Shown here: in pieces, positions 36,201 through 46,016 of the stretch
Layout of the letters: each line of letters begins with the position of its first letter
Position numbering within the stretch: position 1 is the first letter of the stretch
Assembly: GCF_027580225.2 (NCBI RefSeq)
Contig: NC_073356.2
Coordinates: 16,521,501 to 16,585,500 of the forward strand
Reading direction: 5' to 3'
Origin: Misgurnus anguillicaudatus
Taxonomy: Eukaryota; Chordata; Actinopteri; Cypriniformes; Cobitidae
DNA length: 64,000 nucleotides
Translations under genes and position numbers: made by a program
The notes under the pieces: model-generated
Databases searched by the model: none
What the model was told of the DNA's origin: nothing
What the model saw: only the letters and a program-made list of their open reading frames with translations

Positions 36201-37497
36201 TTTAAGCGATGATTATAAGTTTGGTACGTTAAGTAAACTGCAAAACTATGTAATTCCAGTAAAAGATAGCAAGGATACAATGATTTGTCTGTCAGATGGG
36301 TTTCTCTGTCTCATCTTTTCAAGCTGCTGCATTTGCTTGGCCTCTCTGTTCCTGGCAGTCTGCGTCAACTTCAGGTCTTCCTGTAGATACAATCACAAAA
36401 ATGTCTTACATTTTTTGGTTTTGCTGAATACAAATGAAGATATTTTGATATATGATATGTTAATAACCAAATAACCATACTTTGATATATTAATACCCAA
36501 ACTCATCTGGGGCACCATTCACTTCCATAGAATAATTTTTTCCTACTATGGAAGACAATGGTGCCCCAGATCTTCTTGGTTACAAACATTCTTAAAATGA
36601 TCTACATTTGTAATCAGCCGAACTTTAGATTTGGAAGCTTCAAACAACTTCAGAGTTAGTAAATGATGACAACATTTTCATTTCTCAATGAACTATCCCT
36701 TTAAGTTTTAACCTAATCACAGTTACTCAGAATGTGATACAATGCTGCCCCCATAAGATCAATTGTATATTTGAAAAATAAACACCACTGGAACCGTTTT
36801 ACATTATGATAGCATAGAGAAAAGTCTTACCCGTTTTGTTTTGACAATATTTCCATACGCTTTCAAAGGCTCTACAACTTTTACCTCCAACCTTTCCACC
36901 TGTAAATGACAACTGTTGTATTTAATAGGGTTTGCACGTTAGCCCAGAAATGCAACAAAATGCTGTTATAGTATGCAACACCTCTGCATGGCGATAGTCC
37001 TGAATCTTTGCCAGATCATCTGCAAAATCCTTCAATCCACATTTCAGGTTGGGTGTCTCGGTGTCAGCATACATACTGACTTCTTTGACCAGCAGATCAG
37101 CTTTGTCACGGAGTCGTGCAGTTTTACGGACATAGGCAGCAAACAGTTGACAAAGATTTCCAAAGTGCTTCTCCACACTGGTGATGCTCTCCTGGATCTG
37201 CTTGGTCTGGGTGTCTCTGCAATGTGCAATGAGAAGATTATTCGACTTAGAAATGAGTGTGAATTATGCTTAACAATATTTCAAATGAGGAAGCCTCATA
37301 TTGTAATTCCAAGATTTAACGTTAATACGAAACGTTTCTGTTATTCGCTATCTTAAAATGACAGTTATCGCGTTTAAGCGTCACAACACATCATAGATAT
37401 GAATGTTTAAGTTAGCTTAGCACGCTAGCCTCCAAGTTTTTATACAAAATATGAGCAATTGTTACCTCGCTCTTGCATCAGGCGTGCGGCTCATCAT
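30234..37497 (-). CDS. cibar1: CIBAR1 (FAM92A), BAR-domain ciliary-base protein, 8 coding exons
   Basis: CIBAR1 is a BAR-domain membrane-curvature protein. It binds Chibby (CBY1) at the ciliary base, supports ciliogenesis, and is also reported at the mitochondrial inner membrane. Coding exons: 37497-37466, 37216-36982, 36899-36831, 36380-36279, 34366-34262, 34070-33957, 30674-30555, 30326-30234 (TAA). They join in frame to 289 aa, the length I recall for human FAM92A. Diagnostic stretches are MMSRTP, TSVEKHFGNLCQLFAAYV, RKTARLRDKADLLVKEV, VVEPLKAYGNIVK, ARNREAKQ, MRQRNPSDR, RTTRQLEETIDDFEKQK, VEMAFHAKALE, VFRNSL, RLEIVRANSK and an acidic tail ending DDVEEVTDDEH. BAR helices occupy roughly residues 10-225. 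All introns are GT-AG; donors after exon 2 (GTGTTG) and exon 5 (GTCCCT) are weak. At the exon 4/5 join the protein reads RQII-AESELQ, two residues shorter than the SQ seen in mammals, so that acceptor is the least certain. Confidence 0.95.
30752..30960. mobile_element. MITE fragment beginning TTAAAGGGGTCATGACATG in cibar1 intron 6
   Basis: One end reads ATTAAAGGGGTCATGACATG, close in style to the TTAAAGGGGACATAACATG family. The second end is not apparent, so the right limit is arbitrary. Confidence 0.35.
31184..31572. mobile_element. Diverged palindromic MITE in cibar1 intron 6
   Basis: Arms share CTATGTTACTACCTCAACC/GGTTATAACATAG, GCATTTAGCCTAGCCCCATTC and its complement, and GCATACC/GGTACC-type segments. 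The right end is AGACTATTCCTTTAA. Same family as 16600-17533 and 46017-46760. Confidence 0.6.
31573..32618 (-). other. Part of cibar1 intron 6, no exon seen
   Basis: Non-coding intron sequence. Overlapping frames at 32009-32344 and 32334-32585 lack motifs. GTTGTATTTGCAATTGTGC and related TTTGCAATT segments recur, suggesting another unclassified repeat. Confidence 0.35.
32619..33158. mobile_element. Palindromic MITE, AAAGGGACACTCCACTTTTT family
   Basis: The right end is AAAAAGTGGAGTGTCCCTTTAA. The arms pair through AACCAAAGAGTTTCGCTATTTTTCC/GGAAAAATTTTGAAACTCTATGGTT, TACATCGTGTACC/GGTATACGATGTA and TTCTAGGCAGATA on both sides. The left terminus appears truncated. A single arm of this family is at 49706-49996. 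Confidence 0.65.
35166..35325 (+). repeat. tRNA-derived SINE in cibar1 intron 4
   Basis: The head carries an A box TGGCTTAGTGG (35171-35181) and a B box GGTTCCAACCC (35215-35225) at tRNA spacing, with GTAGAGCATTGTGTTAGCAA between. The tail ends GAAAGCGTCTGGCATG, like the GCGTCTGCCAAATG tail of common zebrafish tRNA SINEs. It does not fold as a working tRNA. Confidence 0.75.
35392..35680. mobile_element. MITE with GGTAACACTTTACAATAAGG end
   Basis: The left GGGTAACACTTTACAATAAGG and right ATTTTAAAGTAATGCC are diverged inverted ends. Interior GTTAACATTAGTTAATGC and TTCATGTTAG motifs are typical of this very common fish repeat. It lies in cibar1 intron 4. Confidence 0.65.
35768..36092. mobile_element. 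MITE, TTAAAGGGATAGTTCA family, full copy
   Basis: It starts TTAAAGGGATAGTTCATCC and ends GGTGAACTATCCCTTTAA. Arms pair through ATTTACTTCCATAGTAGG-type and GAGGAATGTTTG/CAAACATTCCTC segments. It lies in cibar1 intron 4 about 190 bp from exon 4. Confidence 0.85.
36390..36704. mobile_element. MITE, same family, in cibar1 intron 3
   Basis: Arms pair through GGGGCACCATTCACTTCCAT/GAAGACAATGGTGCCCC. The right end is TGAACTATCCCTTTAA. The left end is eroded and lies within 10 bases of exon 4, so the element may form the upstream part of that splice site. Confidence 0.7.
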
Positions 37498-37690
37498 TGC
37501 TGAAGTTTTTGATGTAACTTCAAATTATATTAATCCAAATATCGCATTGGAAACGTAAGAAAATAGCTATGGTATAAAACTCAAAAACCGCTGTGCGCCG
37601 TTACCATGGAGCTAAAGAAACGCCCTCTACTTCTTCTTTGGTTTTATTGGCGGTTGGCAAACCAGCGTGAAAGGAGCCACCTACTGGACT
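37498..37690 (-). promoter_or_regulatory. cibar1 proximal promoter with RFX X-box half site and CCAAT
   Basis: Read toward the gene, a CCAAT box (37650-37646) is followed by CTCCATGGTAACGGCG, whose CCATGGTAAC (37609-37600) is a perfect half of the RFX X-box (GTTGCCATGGYAAC). The other half is degenerate. The site is about 105 bp upstream of the ATG, the usual place for X-boxes in ciliary genes. A CTCF-like core (CCAGTAGGTGGC, 37687-37676) sits a little further upstream. No TATA box is evident. Confidence 0.45.
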
Positions 37691-38386
37691 GGAGTGTAAG
37701 TAATACACGATAAACTACAATCCCAAGCGCTAACCTAACCAATTATATTCGTTCAGTTAAGCCAGTAATGTTCAGATAATTCATTACATAATCAAGACTG
37801 TTACCAGATGTTCAATAAATGTTATATATTTTGTTGTCCGATTTGATTTTCCAACCCACTTTCTAGCCTCCTCATATCTTCTGCACACACATACTTGGGC
37901 ATTATTACAGAACTGGGTGCTTCCCTATTCTGTGCAATGATTGATTTAAACCAGTATGTCCCATTCTTAGTAGTTTTACGTTTACATTTTAGTTGTAAAA
38001 TTTAATGCTAAAGTCACATAAAAAGAAAGAAAAACACAAACCACTTACTGGGTTTACTAGGAATAAAGCTATTTGACTTTAATTCCCCTCTTAACAGACA
38101 CATATGGCACGTCTTAGCGATTTTATTGGTTTTGTAACATTGCCAGAAGCAGACTTGATGATCATTGAAAGTAATGGGATTTCATGAATGTCAGCAGATG
38201 CAGTCTGTGCGCCTCTGTGGAGAATGTCCAAAAACCTTCATTATCAGCCTTAATCATCCGTGCTATTCATCTCACTGTAACAGATTGTCTGTGTAAAACA
38301 CGTTGTGTTTAGGTGCGTGCATTCAATCCTGTTTGACAAGTCTAAAACCGGACACTTTCCTCTTCACTTTAATCATTTAAGGGAAT
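37691..38386. other. Intergenic DNA upstream of cibar1
   Basis: No gene or repeat was recognised in these roughly 700 bases. There is no sign of a divergent partner gene sharing the cibar1 promoter. Confidence 0.35.
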
Positions 38387-38790
38387 TTAAAGGGATAGGT
38401 CACCCAAAAATGAAAATTTTGTTATCATTTTCTCATCCTCATGTTGTTCTAAACCTGTATGAATTTCTTTTTTTATGATGATCACAAAAGAAGATATTTT
38501 GATAAATGATGGTAAGCACACAGCTGATTGTAAATTTGCTTCTATAGTAGGAAAAACAAATATTATGGAAGTATTGTGATAAATAATGTAGAAGATATTT
38601 TTATAAATGATGGCAAGCACACAGTTGACGGTACCCATTGAATTCCATCATATTTGTTTTTCCTACTATGGAAGTTAATGGTTAGTTGATCAGCTATGTA
38701 CTTGCCATAATTTATCAAAATATTGTCTTCTATGTTCATCATAAAAAAGAAATTCATACAGGTTTAGAACAACATGATTATGATTAAGGT
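38387..38790. mobile_element. MITE, TTAAAGGGATAGGTCACC family, internally duplicated
   Basis: It starts TTAAAGGGATAGGTCACCC. Within the left arm, AGAAGATATTTTGATAAATGATGG and TAGAAGATATTTTTATAAATGATGG are a direct duplication about 99 bp apart. The right arm holds TTTTTCCTACTATGGAAG and ends near AACATGATTATGATT without the usual CCCTTTAA, so it is truncated. Confidence 0.7.
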
Positions 38791-40609
38791 CGTGAAAGCA
38801 TAGAAAGCGTTTATTCCAATGGTGCACATTGAAATGCAATACCGCTTATTTGCGCTAGATGGCAGGCGATTTCTTCCTGTTGTTCATATATTTCTGTTAG
38901 GATCTTGCTTGGATGTAAAAAGTTGTCAGTGACAATTTGCTCATTAAAATGTTTAATGTAAGGCTCATGCATTCAACAGCAATATAATAATACAACATAT
39001 CAATAGTCATCAATACATGTATGTGTCCCTTAAAACAAGTAATATTTCTTATAAACTTTATTAAAGTGTTGATTCTCAGTCAAATTATTTACAAAAAGTA
39101 ACCATTTTGATAAATGCATGAAATAATATAGCATACCATGCGATGAAGTGCAGTTGCAATTGTGACAGTACACAATACATTTATATGAATGTGGTCCTCA
39201 AACCAAAGATATACTGGCTGCATTATCTGTTATATTCAGAGTATGTCCTCTTATAGACAAAGTCTGACTTTCTTAAGGAACAGATGGTGTTATTACAAAA
39301 ACACCAATTAGCGGGAATTGGGTTGCATCAACACAGCTCTCTGAGCTTCGTGTTGGTGGCCGTCTGTGCCGTACTGACAGGTTATGTCAGTAAGACGTGT
39401 TCCCACTGAACAGATTGGGACTGACATATGTCAGGATCCTTGGCTGTCTGGGGCCCGGTGTGAGAGGTACTGGGCCCTGTGAGCATTACTCTTCTTACCT
39501 GCAGGTGAGACCTCATCAGCGTTGTGCTCTCTAAGGGTGTCAACTCATCTCAGCGGTCTGTACACCCCACCGATCACCAGCAGCAGTCTGTCTGCATGCC
39601 TGCCTGCTTCTGTCATTATGTGCTCTGTGGTGTCTGTCAGTAGCTACATGAAATTAGAGCAAAACCTTCTGCTGATGAGTTGCATTCTGCTCTCATTTAA
39701 AATGCAAGGCCCACCTTATGGTGATGTTAATTTATACTGAAGAATGCAATAGTTTTCCCTAACTCATTACCATACAAACTACCCGTTTATAAATCATTGC
39801 GCATTTAAATCTGACTCATATTCTGATTGCATATCTGTCCTAGAATACAAATGAAGTGTGATGCTTTAATTTCTTCATCTTCTTTTTTATATTTGAATGT
39901 GGAAAGACTTGTTATGTGGCTGACTTATGTTAAGAAACTACATGCTTATCTATAGTGGAGGATGTGGGGTTAGGTGTGACAAAAATGTTCATCCCAGTGA
40001 ACATTTCTGAGTGTACAATAAGAAAACAATAGTCAAAAAATGGTCCCTAGCTATATTGCTGGGGCAGTACCCTTTCAAAAAGTACACATTTGCAACTAAT
40101 GCAGTGGCGGCCAGTGACTTCTTTATTCAAGGGCACTCAATGCGAAGTTCGTCACAACATGTATGTAGCCGGTCATGTGTGTGGTTCCTTTTTTCAAAAT
40201 ATGTGTTCTGTGCCTCGAGAGATCTTGTGTGCATCACGCGTTTTGTCAAAAAAGTGCCTGCTTCAGACGCGTCTAAAGGGTTTGTGATAAAAGAGACGCT
40301 CGCGTTTGCCAGATACTCGTATAATCTCATGCGTAATCAGAGTTTACTGTCAAGGGAGTATCTTGTGTGTATTTTGTGAACGTGAGGGTCTCTTTTATCA
40401 CAAACTGTTTTGATGCGTGTGCAGCAGGCACTTATTTTGACAAAACACGTGATGCACATGGTTCACATGACACAACAAACACATATTTTGAAAACGCAAG
40501 AAACACTCATGACACTCCGAACACTTATTTTGAATTTGCGTCCCTCAGATGAGCAGTCACAAGCCACCACTGACCTAAAAATTACCTCAGAGGTACATAT
40601 TGGTACCAT
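38791..40609. other. Intergenic DNA, repeat fragments only
   Basis: No gene was seen. GGGGCAGTACCCTTTCAAAAAG near 40060 and GGTACATATTGGTACC near 40591 are pieces of another repeat. Segments at 40200-40300 and 40380-40480 (GCATCACGCGTTTTGTCAAA and TTTTGACAAAACACGTGATGC) are inverted copies of each other. Confidence 0.35.
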
Positions 40610-40817
40610 ACACTGTAAAAAAATTCTGTAGAAATTACAGTATTATTGTGTATTACTGGGAACTAGCTGCCAGTAACTTACTGTAGATTTACATTTATGT
40701 AATTTACTGGCAACAGTTTGTTCAAAGTTAAATGAACATGAAACATTTTCAGTCTTTATCATTTACAGTAAGTTACTGGCAACCAGCTGCATAATTACAG
40801 CTAATTTTTTACAGTGA
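40610..40817. mobile_element. Palindromic MITE with ACACTGTAAAAAAATTC ends
   Basis: The left CACTGTAAAAAAATT pairs with the right AATTTTTTACAGTG. Inner TGCCAGTAACTTACTGTAGA pairs with TTTACAGTAAGTTACTGGCA. 208 bp, non-coding. Confidence 0.8.
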
Positions 40818-40929
40818 TGTATACATTTATGTACCTAAATGGTACATATTAGGACCTTTTGGTGTTTGACAATTTTTTTCTGACATCGTGGTATTATTTT
40901 TAAAGGTCAAGATTACAGTACAGATTATG

Positions 40930-41345
40930 TGCAATATAAAAAAATGTAGAAATTACAGTTTTACTGGCAGCTGTTTGCCAGTAACTTACTGTAGATTTAA
41001 ATTTTTGTTATTAACTGGCAACAGTTTGTTCAAAGTTAAATGAAAATGAAACATTAACAAGTCTTTATATATCTTTACAGAATAAAACTAAAATAACAGC
41101 CTCATGCAAAATATTCTGGAAAACAAAAGAAAAAAAGAAAAAAGTTGATGAGGATTTCTAGTTCCCAGAATGCTTTGCCTGAGATGTTATTTTATAGTTT
41201 TATTCTGTAAAGAAAAAAAAGTTTGTTAATATTTAATGTTCATTTAACTTTGAACAAACTGTTGCCAGTAAACAACATCCATTTAAATCTACAGTAAGTT
41301 ACTGGCAAACAGCTGCATAAGCACAGCAACATTTTTAAAGTGTAA
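40930..41345. mobile_element. Palindromic MITE, same family, longer copy
   Basis: Arms pair through GCCAGTAACTTACTGTAGATTT/AAATCTACAGTAAGTTACTGGC and GTTTGTTCAAAGTTAAATGA/TCATTTAACTTTGAACAAAC, with an added core of CAGAATAAAACTA and its complement. The outer ends are eroded. Confidence 0.75.
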
Positions 41346-41506
41346 ATTAAATAGTTTTTTAAAATGCAAATGTTGTATTCATAAACTGACATCACTTTTA
41401 GAGATATCAGGTATTAATGCAACAGATATTTGACTCAAAACCTTTTAGTTACTGAGATATAGCTTTTGTAACCTCCCCAAGCGACCCCTATAGCCCCCAT
41501 CTCCTA

Positions 41507-42032
41507 TGTACCAACCCATTCTCACCAAAAAGTGTACAAATGATTATCGTGCAATAGATACGGCAAATTCCGCTTTTGCGTGCATATGATACGCCAGTCC
41601 TTCTCATTCACTTATATGGCGAATCGTTTCGTGTCGTTTTATTTATTGTTTTCTCATTTGTTTTCAGTTTTTTTACCATTGTCGCTTGGGTTTAGGGTTA
41701 GAACAACTTTTTGTTATATAAAAATGACATCCTAACCCAAACCCCATCTCTAACCCCAACTCCAAGCGACCATGCAGACAAAAACACGGAGAAACCTGTA
41801 TATTAAATAACCTGCTTAAACAAATCTCAAATCTAACCCTAAACCCAAGCGAAAATGGTTTAAATAAACAGAAAACAAATGAGAAAACAATAAATAAAAC
41901 GACACGAAACGATTCGCCATATAAGTGAATGGGAAGGACTGGCGTATCATATGCACGCAAAATCAGAATTTGGCGTATCTATTGCACGATAATCACACTG
42001 CGTATCATTTGTACGCATCTTGGTGAGAATGG
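41507..42032. mobile_element. MITE with ACCCATTCTCACCAA ends
   Basis: The left ACCCATTCTCACCAA and right TTGGTGAGAATGGGT are perfect 15-nt inverted repeats. Arms pair through GGCGAATCGTTTCGTGTCGTTTTATTTATTG and its complement. 526 bp, non-coding; the frames inside read the palindrome. Confidence 0.85.
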
Positions 42033-42665
42033 GTAGCTATGTACAGTAGCATGCACGCAATGCACTTTCCTCGTGGCTTTTGAAGACTATTTACTGTATG
42101 TATAGCAGCCTGTCTTAATAATTGCCACTTAAAGGATTTTTGCAAATTATTGTACACTGTTAGACTTAACTGTAATTTCTACAGTTACTTACCACAAAAT
42201 GCCCAGTAAAACACCATCATTTTCTTTTCCAGTTCATTACTGTAATATGCATTGCATTATGGGTATTAACATTTAATTTACAGTGATTTACTGTACATTT
42301 TGAATTTGCGGTAGACTGCTGTAAAACAACAGCAGTAGTGCTAATGTAGTTGAATAAAACTGTGTTATTAAAGCATGTAAAATGGAAAAATAAAATATGT
42401 CTTTGAAATGAAATACATTTTATTTGTTATGCTTTTAGCAGTGAAGCAAATTTCAAAATGCGACTTGTTTTTCAGCAGTGTAAATAATTGATTGAGAATT
42501 GTAGATAGAAACAATAAAGGGATTATGGATAAATGCTTGACCGCCAGATTTGAATTTGACCTCAATACTTCAAAACACTAGTGACGCCATGATTTCGCTC
42601 CTCGAAGTGATGGGAGAGTGACAGAAGAGGCTACTTGGGGAGTGTAGCGAGTAACTTTTATTAAG

Positions 42666-42738
42666 TGACTCTGTGGCACTGTGGTAGTGTTATGGACCTA
42701 CATCATGGGCAACCCAGGTTTGATTCCCCTTCAAGGCA
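42666..42738 (+). repeat. tRNA-like SINE head
   Basis: A-box-like TGGCACTGTGG (42674-42684) and B-box-like GGTTTGATTCC (42717-42727) stand at tRNA spacing. The acceptor ends do not pair, so this is a SINE head or tRNA relic rather than a working tRNA. Confidence 0.5.
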
Positions 42739-42762
42739 ATATATTTTTTAAAACAGTAAGGG

Positions 42763-43168
42763 TACACTGTAAAAAAATTCAGTAGAAATTACAATGTTAT
42801 TGCAGCTGGGTCGCCGGTAACTCACCGCAGATTTACACCCATGTTACTTACTGGCAAGAGTTTGTTCAAAGTTAAATAAATTTTAAATATTAACAAGTTT
42901 TTATCTTTTCAGAATAAAACTATACAATAACAGCCTCATGCAAAGCATTCTGGGTACCAGAAATCATCATCAACCTTTTTTTGTTTTTTGCTTCAGATTT
43001 TGTTTCCCAGAATGTTTTGCTGGATGCTGTTTTTTTTAAGACAAAGACTTGTAAATGTTTAATGTTCATTTAACTTTGAACAAAATGTTGCCAGTAAATA
43101 ACATAAATTTAAAACTACGGTAAGTTACCGGCAACTCAGCTGCAATTTCTACGGATTTTTTTTACAGT
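42763..43168. mobile_element. Palindromic MITE, ACACTGTAAAAAAATTC family, third copy
   Basis: The left TACACTGTAAAAAAATTCAG and right TTTTTTTTACAGTGTA pair. Inner GTTTGTTCAAAGTTAAAT/ATTTAACTTTGAACAAA and GAATAAAACTATA blocks match the copy at 40930-41345. Confidence 0.8.
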
Positions 43169-43308
43169 GTACTGTAAAATGGAACTGCGGTAAAGGCATG
43201 ATACTGTAAAATACTTATGATACTGTAATGGGGCAGTTACAGTAACTCACTGGCAACACGTTTGCCAGTGAGTTACCGCATATATACAATAAAAAGTCTA
43301 ACAGTGTA

Positions 43309-46016
43309 AATAGCATTGGTATAAAAGCCTCTGATAAGAACATAAATGCGCATGAAAATTTACAGCAATTGTGCGTCTAGAGTTGAACGGCCGATGTAAT
43401 TCTTTTCATAAAATTGATTACCTTTAAGATCACTCTACCGAAGTGTTATATATATATATAATTCATTAGACTTTATTTATCTATCCCACATTTAATATTA
43501 ATATCAATCTTTATTGTGCTCGATCGTCCTCGGAGCCTTAATGCATCTCCGAACTGGCGATGTTGCCAAACTGCGGCCATCACGCTATACAAACAGCTGA
43601 GTAGATCTTTACTGCACGTTAACCTCTTTGCTGTAATAGACTGCTCCTCCTGTACACACAATATCTATCCCATCCCTAGAGATGCCATTTTGGAGGGCTT
43701 CCAGAACTTCTTGCTTTAATTGAGAATGACTTCAGACTACATAAGCAATGCACAGTCCTATATTTGTGTGTGTGCGTATGCATGAGTGTGCATGCTTGTG
43801 TGTTACGGTGGCCTGAACGATAGATTTTTTTTAAGTCAACCTGACACACAATTTTCGACGTATTTCTCTCTTGCATTGCAAAAACCGTCCTTATGTCATC
43901 AATATGCAAATGGATGAAATCGGCAAGAGTGCGGCCCTGGTTCCCCGAAGTGCGTTCTTTAGAAACTGTTAGCATAATTGATTCTCAGCACTGCAATAAA
44001 ACTGGTCACTTTGTGAAGCTTCTCGGCCCCTTGGGCATGCAGTCAGAGTTCACGGACTAACTTCCAGCATTAATCATTAAGAAGTGTCCGGGCCTGAAAG
44101 ACAGAATGAAGTCCCCTGAGCCGCGCACACACATACACTGTTCCCATCATTGATGTCTGTATAATAACAGTATGACAGTTATTCGATTGACCGTCATCCT
44201 TACCAAATGCTTTCCAATAAAGCCTGATACTAAAGTACTTATAAAGCCTCTTTGTTATTTAGCACATTAGTCAGCATTAAGCATTTTTTGTTCATTTCAA
44301 TTTATAATTTTTTTGTGACCCTGCCTGTAAAATCCCAGCTAAAGTAATTGTTTGTGATTTACTGTAAAATCAGGTTCAAAATTTCAATAAAACATTAAAA
44401 TCAGGTGCAGTAATGCGCATTTCACATTATCCTGAAGTGGACTTTTTTCCATAAGAGGACCGTGGGGGAGGTGGGTGCCAGTGAAAACCATCTTTTATTT
44501 TCTAATTAAAATCTTCCACTTTTTGCTCCACAACACCTCGACGGAGAGGGGAATTCATGATGTATCGCTGCCTTTGCAATACAAACGGATCCATCACCTC
44601 CACCAGCCATAACCCAGATGGCCAGAAAATTGGCTTTGTGTAGAGATGTGGATCCAGGCATGAATATTAATAGATGACAGATGTAAACGTATATTAATAT
44701 CCTTTCACATTTAGGACAGCCTGAAAATTATAGCACGCTCACTTGGGAGAGAGAAAGGTTGCATCTGGAAAAATATGCACAATGTATGTTTGTGTAGGTC
44801 CACAATGGTTCAAGGTAAAAGTGTTCAGACTGCTCCTATATACACAAAATATTCAAAGGGTACAGTTCTTGAGTTTTTAGGGTTATCGTGAAAATGTCTC
44901 AGGCTTTTGGTTGTGATTTAAAGTAATAGCCACCACACAGCATCTGTATAGTGAGTTTCTCACGTTCACAACTGTCTCCTCGGCTGAGCTTGTGTGAAAT
45001 GACTGGAGGAGAGACTTTTACCCCAGACACAAAAGCAGATGGTAAAGTAATGCGATAGTGTTATTGGAAAAAACTGAACAAAAAGCACTTCAAATAAAAA
45101 AACAACAACTTTTGGCACATGATTTATATTTCATATTAATCTGTTGAAACCAGCCTAACAAGGTGATTTTCTGGTCTTGGACTCTGCTAGTTTAAGATAG
45201 TCTCCCAAACCTGGCCTGGCTTGTTTAGCTGGTCACAAAAGACAAACAATACAGCTTAATTTTCCTCTGTTGATATTTGTAAAGATGAAAAAGAAACCCA
45301 AAGGTAAATTTAACCATGAGATGGCAGTAGTGCTCCTCAAAAAAACCTTCCTTATTATTTCTTTTGTACTTCAGTCTTCCATAAATGTGTAACATATGTT
45401 GTCTTTTTTTAGTGTAACAGAAAAGGATCAAATAGGCTCTCTTTAGTTCTCGTTCAAAATGTTTTCTTGTTGTATTAATACACATACTGTATACTATATG
45501 GTAAGATGCACTGTATTTCAATGCACATCCATATCTCCATTCATTAGAAGTGTAAATTCGTATAATAAATGCTAGAGTTAAATTATCACCACAGTGTGAA
45601 TATGGGATGGTGGCAGAATAAACATGACAGGTTTGAAGTATCATAACAATTTACCTCCCACCCTCAAATGAAACAGAAGGCTCAATAAAACTCAATTAAG
45701 CAACTAGCCCCCCATTTTCTTAGCAGTTTTACGAGCACATTAACATCACGGCGCCCGTGAGACCGAGGTCGCAGTGAGAGGATCCTTTAGGGAAGCTCTT
45801 ATACTAAAACACTATTGGTCATTGCGCCATTGGGTCATAAATATAAAGCATTTCAATTTACTCTGTCCGTATGCATGTGGCTATTATGAGCATTCTTTCC
45901 TAATTGTGCTATTTTTATTGTATGTATAATTCAACCAGATTCTGTTTTCAGAAAACATGTTTTGAATAACGCTGTGGGTAATTTAAAAGTTGGCAAAATG
46001 ACAGGGACCAGTTCTC
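43309..46016. other. Repeat-poor intergenic DNA, possible conserved non-coding
   Basis: No gene and almost no MITE sequence. Around 44640-44730 there is a run of TGAATATTAATAGATGACAG and ATATTAATATCC, AT-rich homeodomain-type sites of the kind seen in conserved enhancers. This is suggestive only; conservation cannot be tested here. The minus frame at 45644-45225 has no motif. Confidence 0.3.

Larger units (their letters stand above)
42153..43308. mobile_element. MITE with perfect 15-bp ends, enclosing two other repeats
   Basis: TACACTGTTAGACTT (42153-42167) and AAGTCTAACAGTGTA (43294-43308) are perfect inverted ends. The body has been invaded by a tRNA-like sequence (42666-42738) and a second MITE (42763-43168). 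What remains between is AT-rich, with ACTGTAA motifs. Confidence 0.7.
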
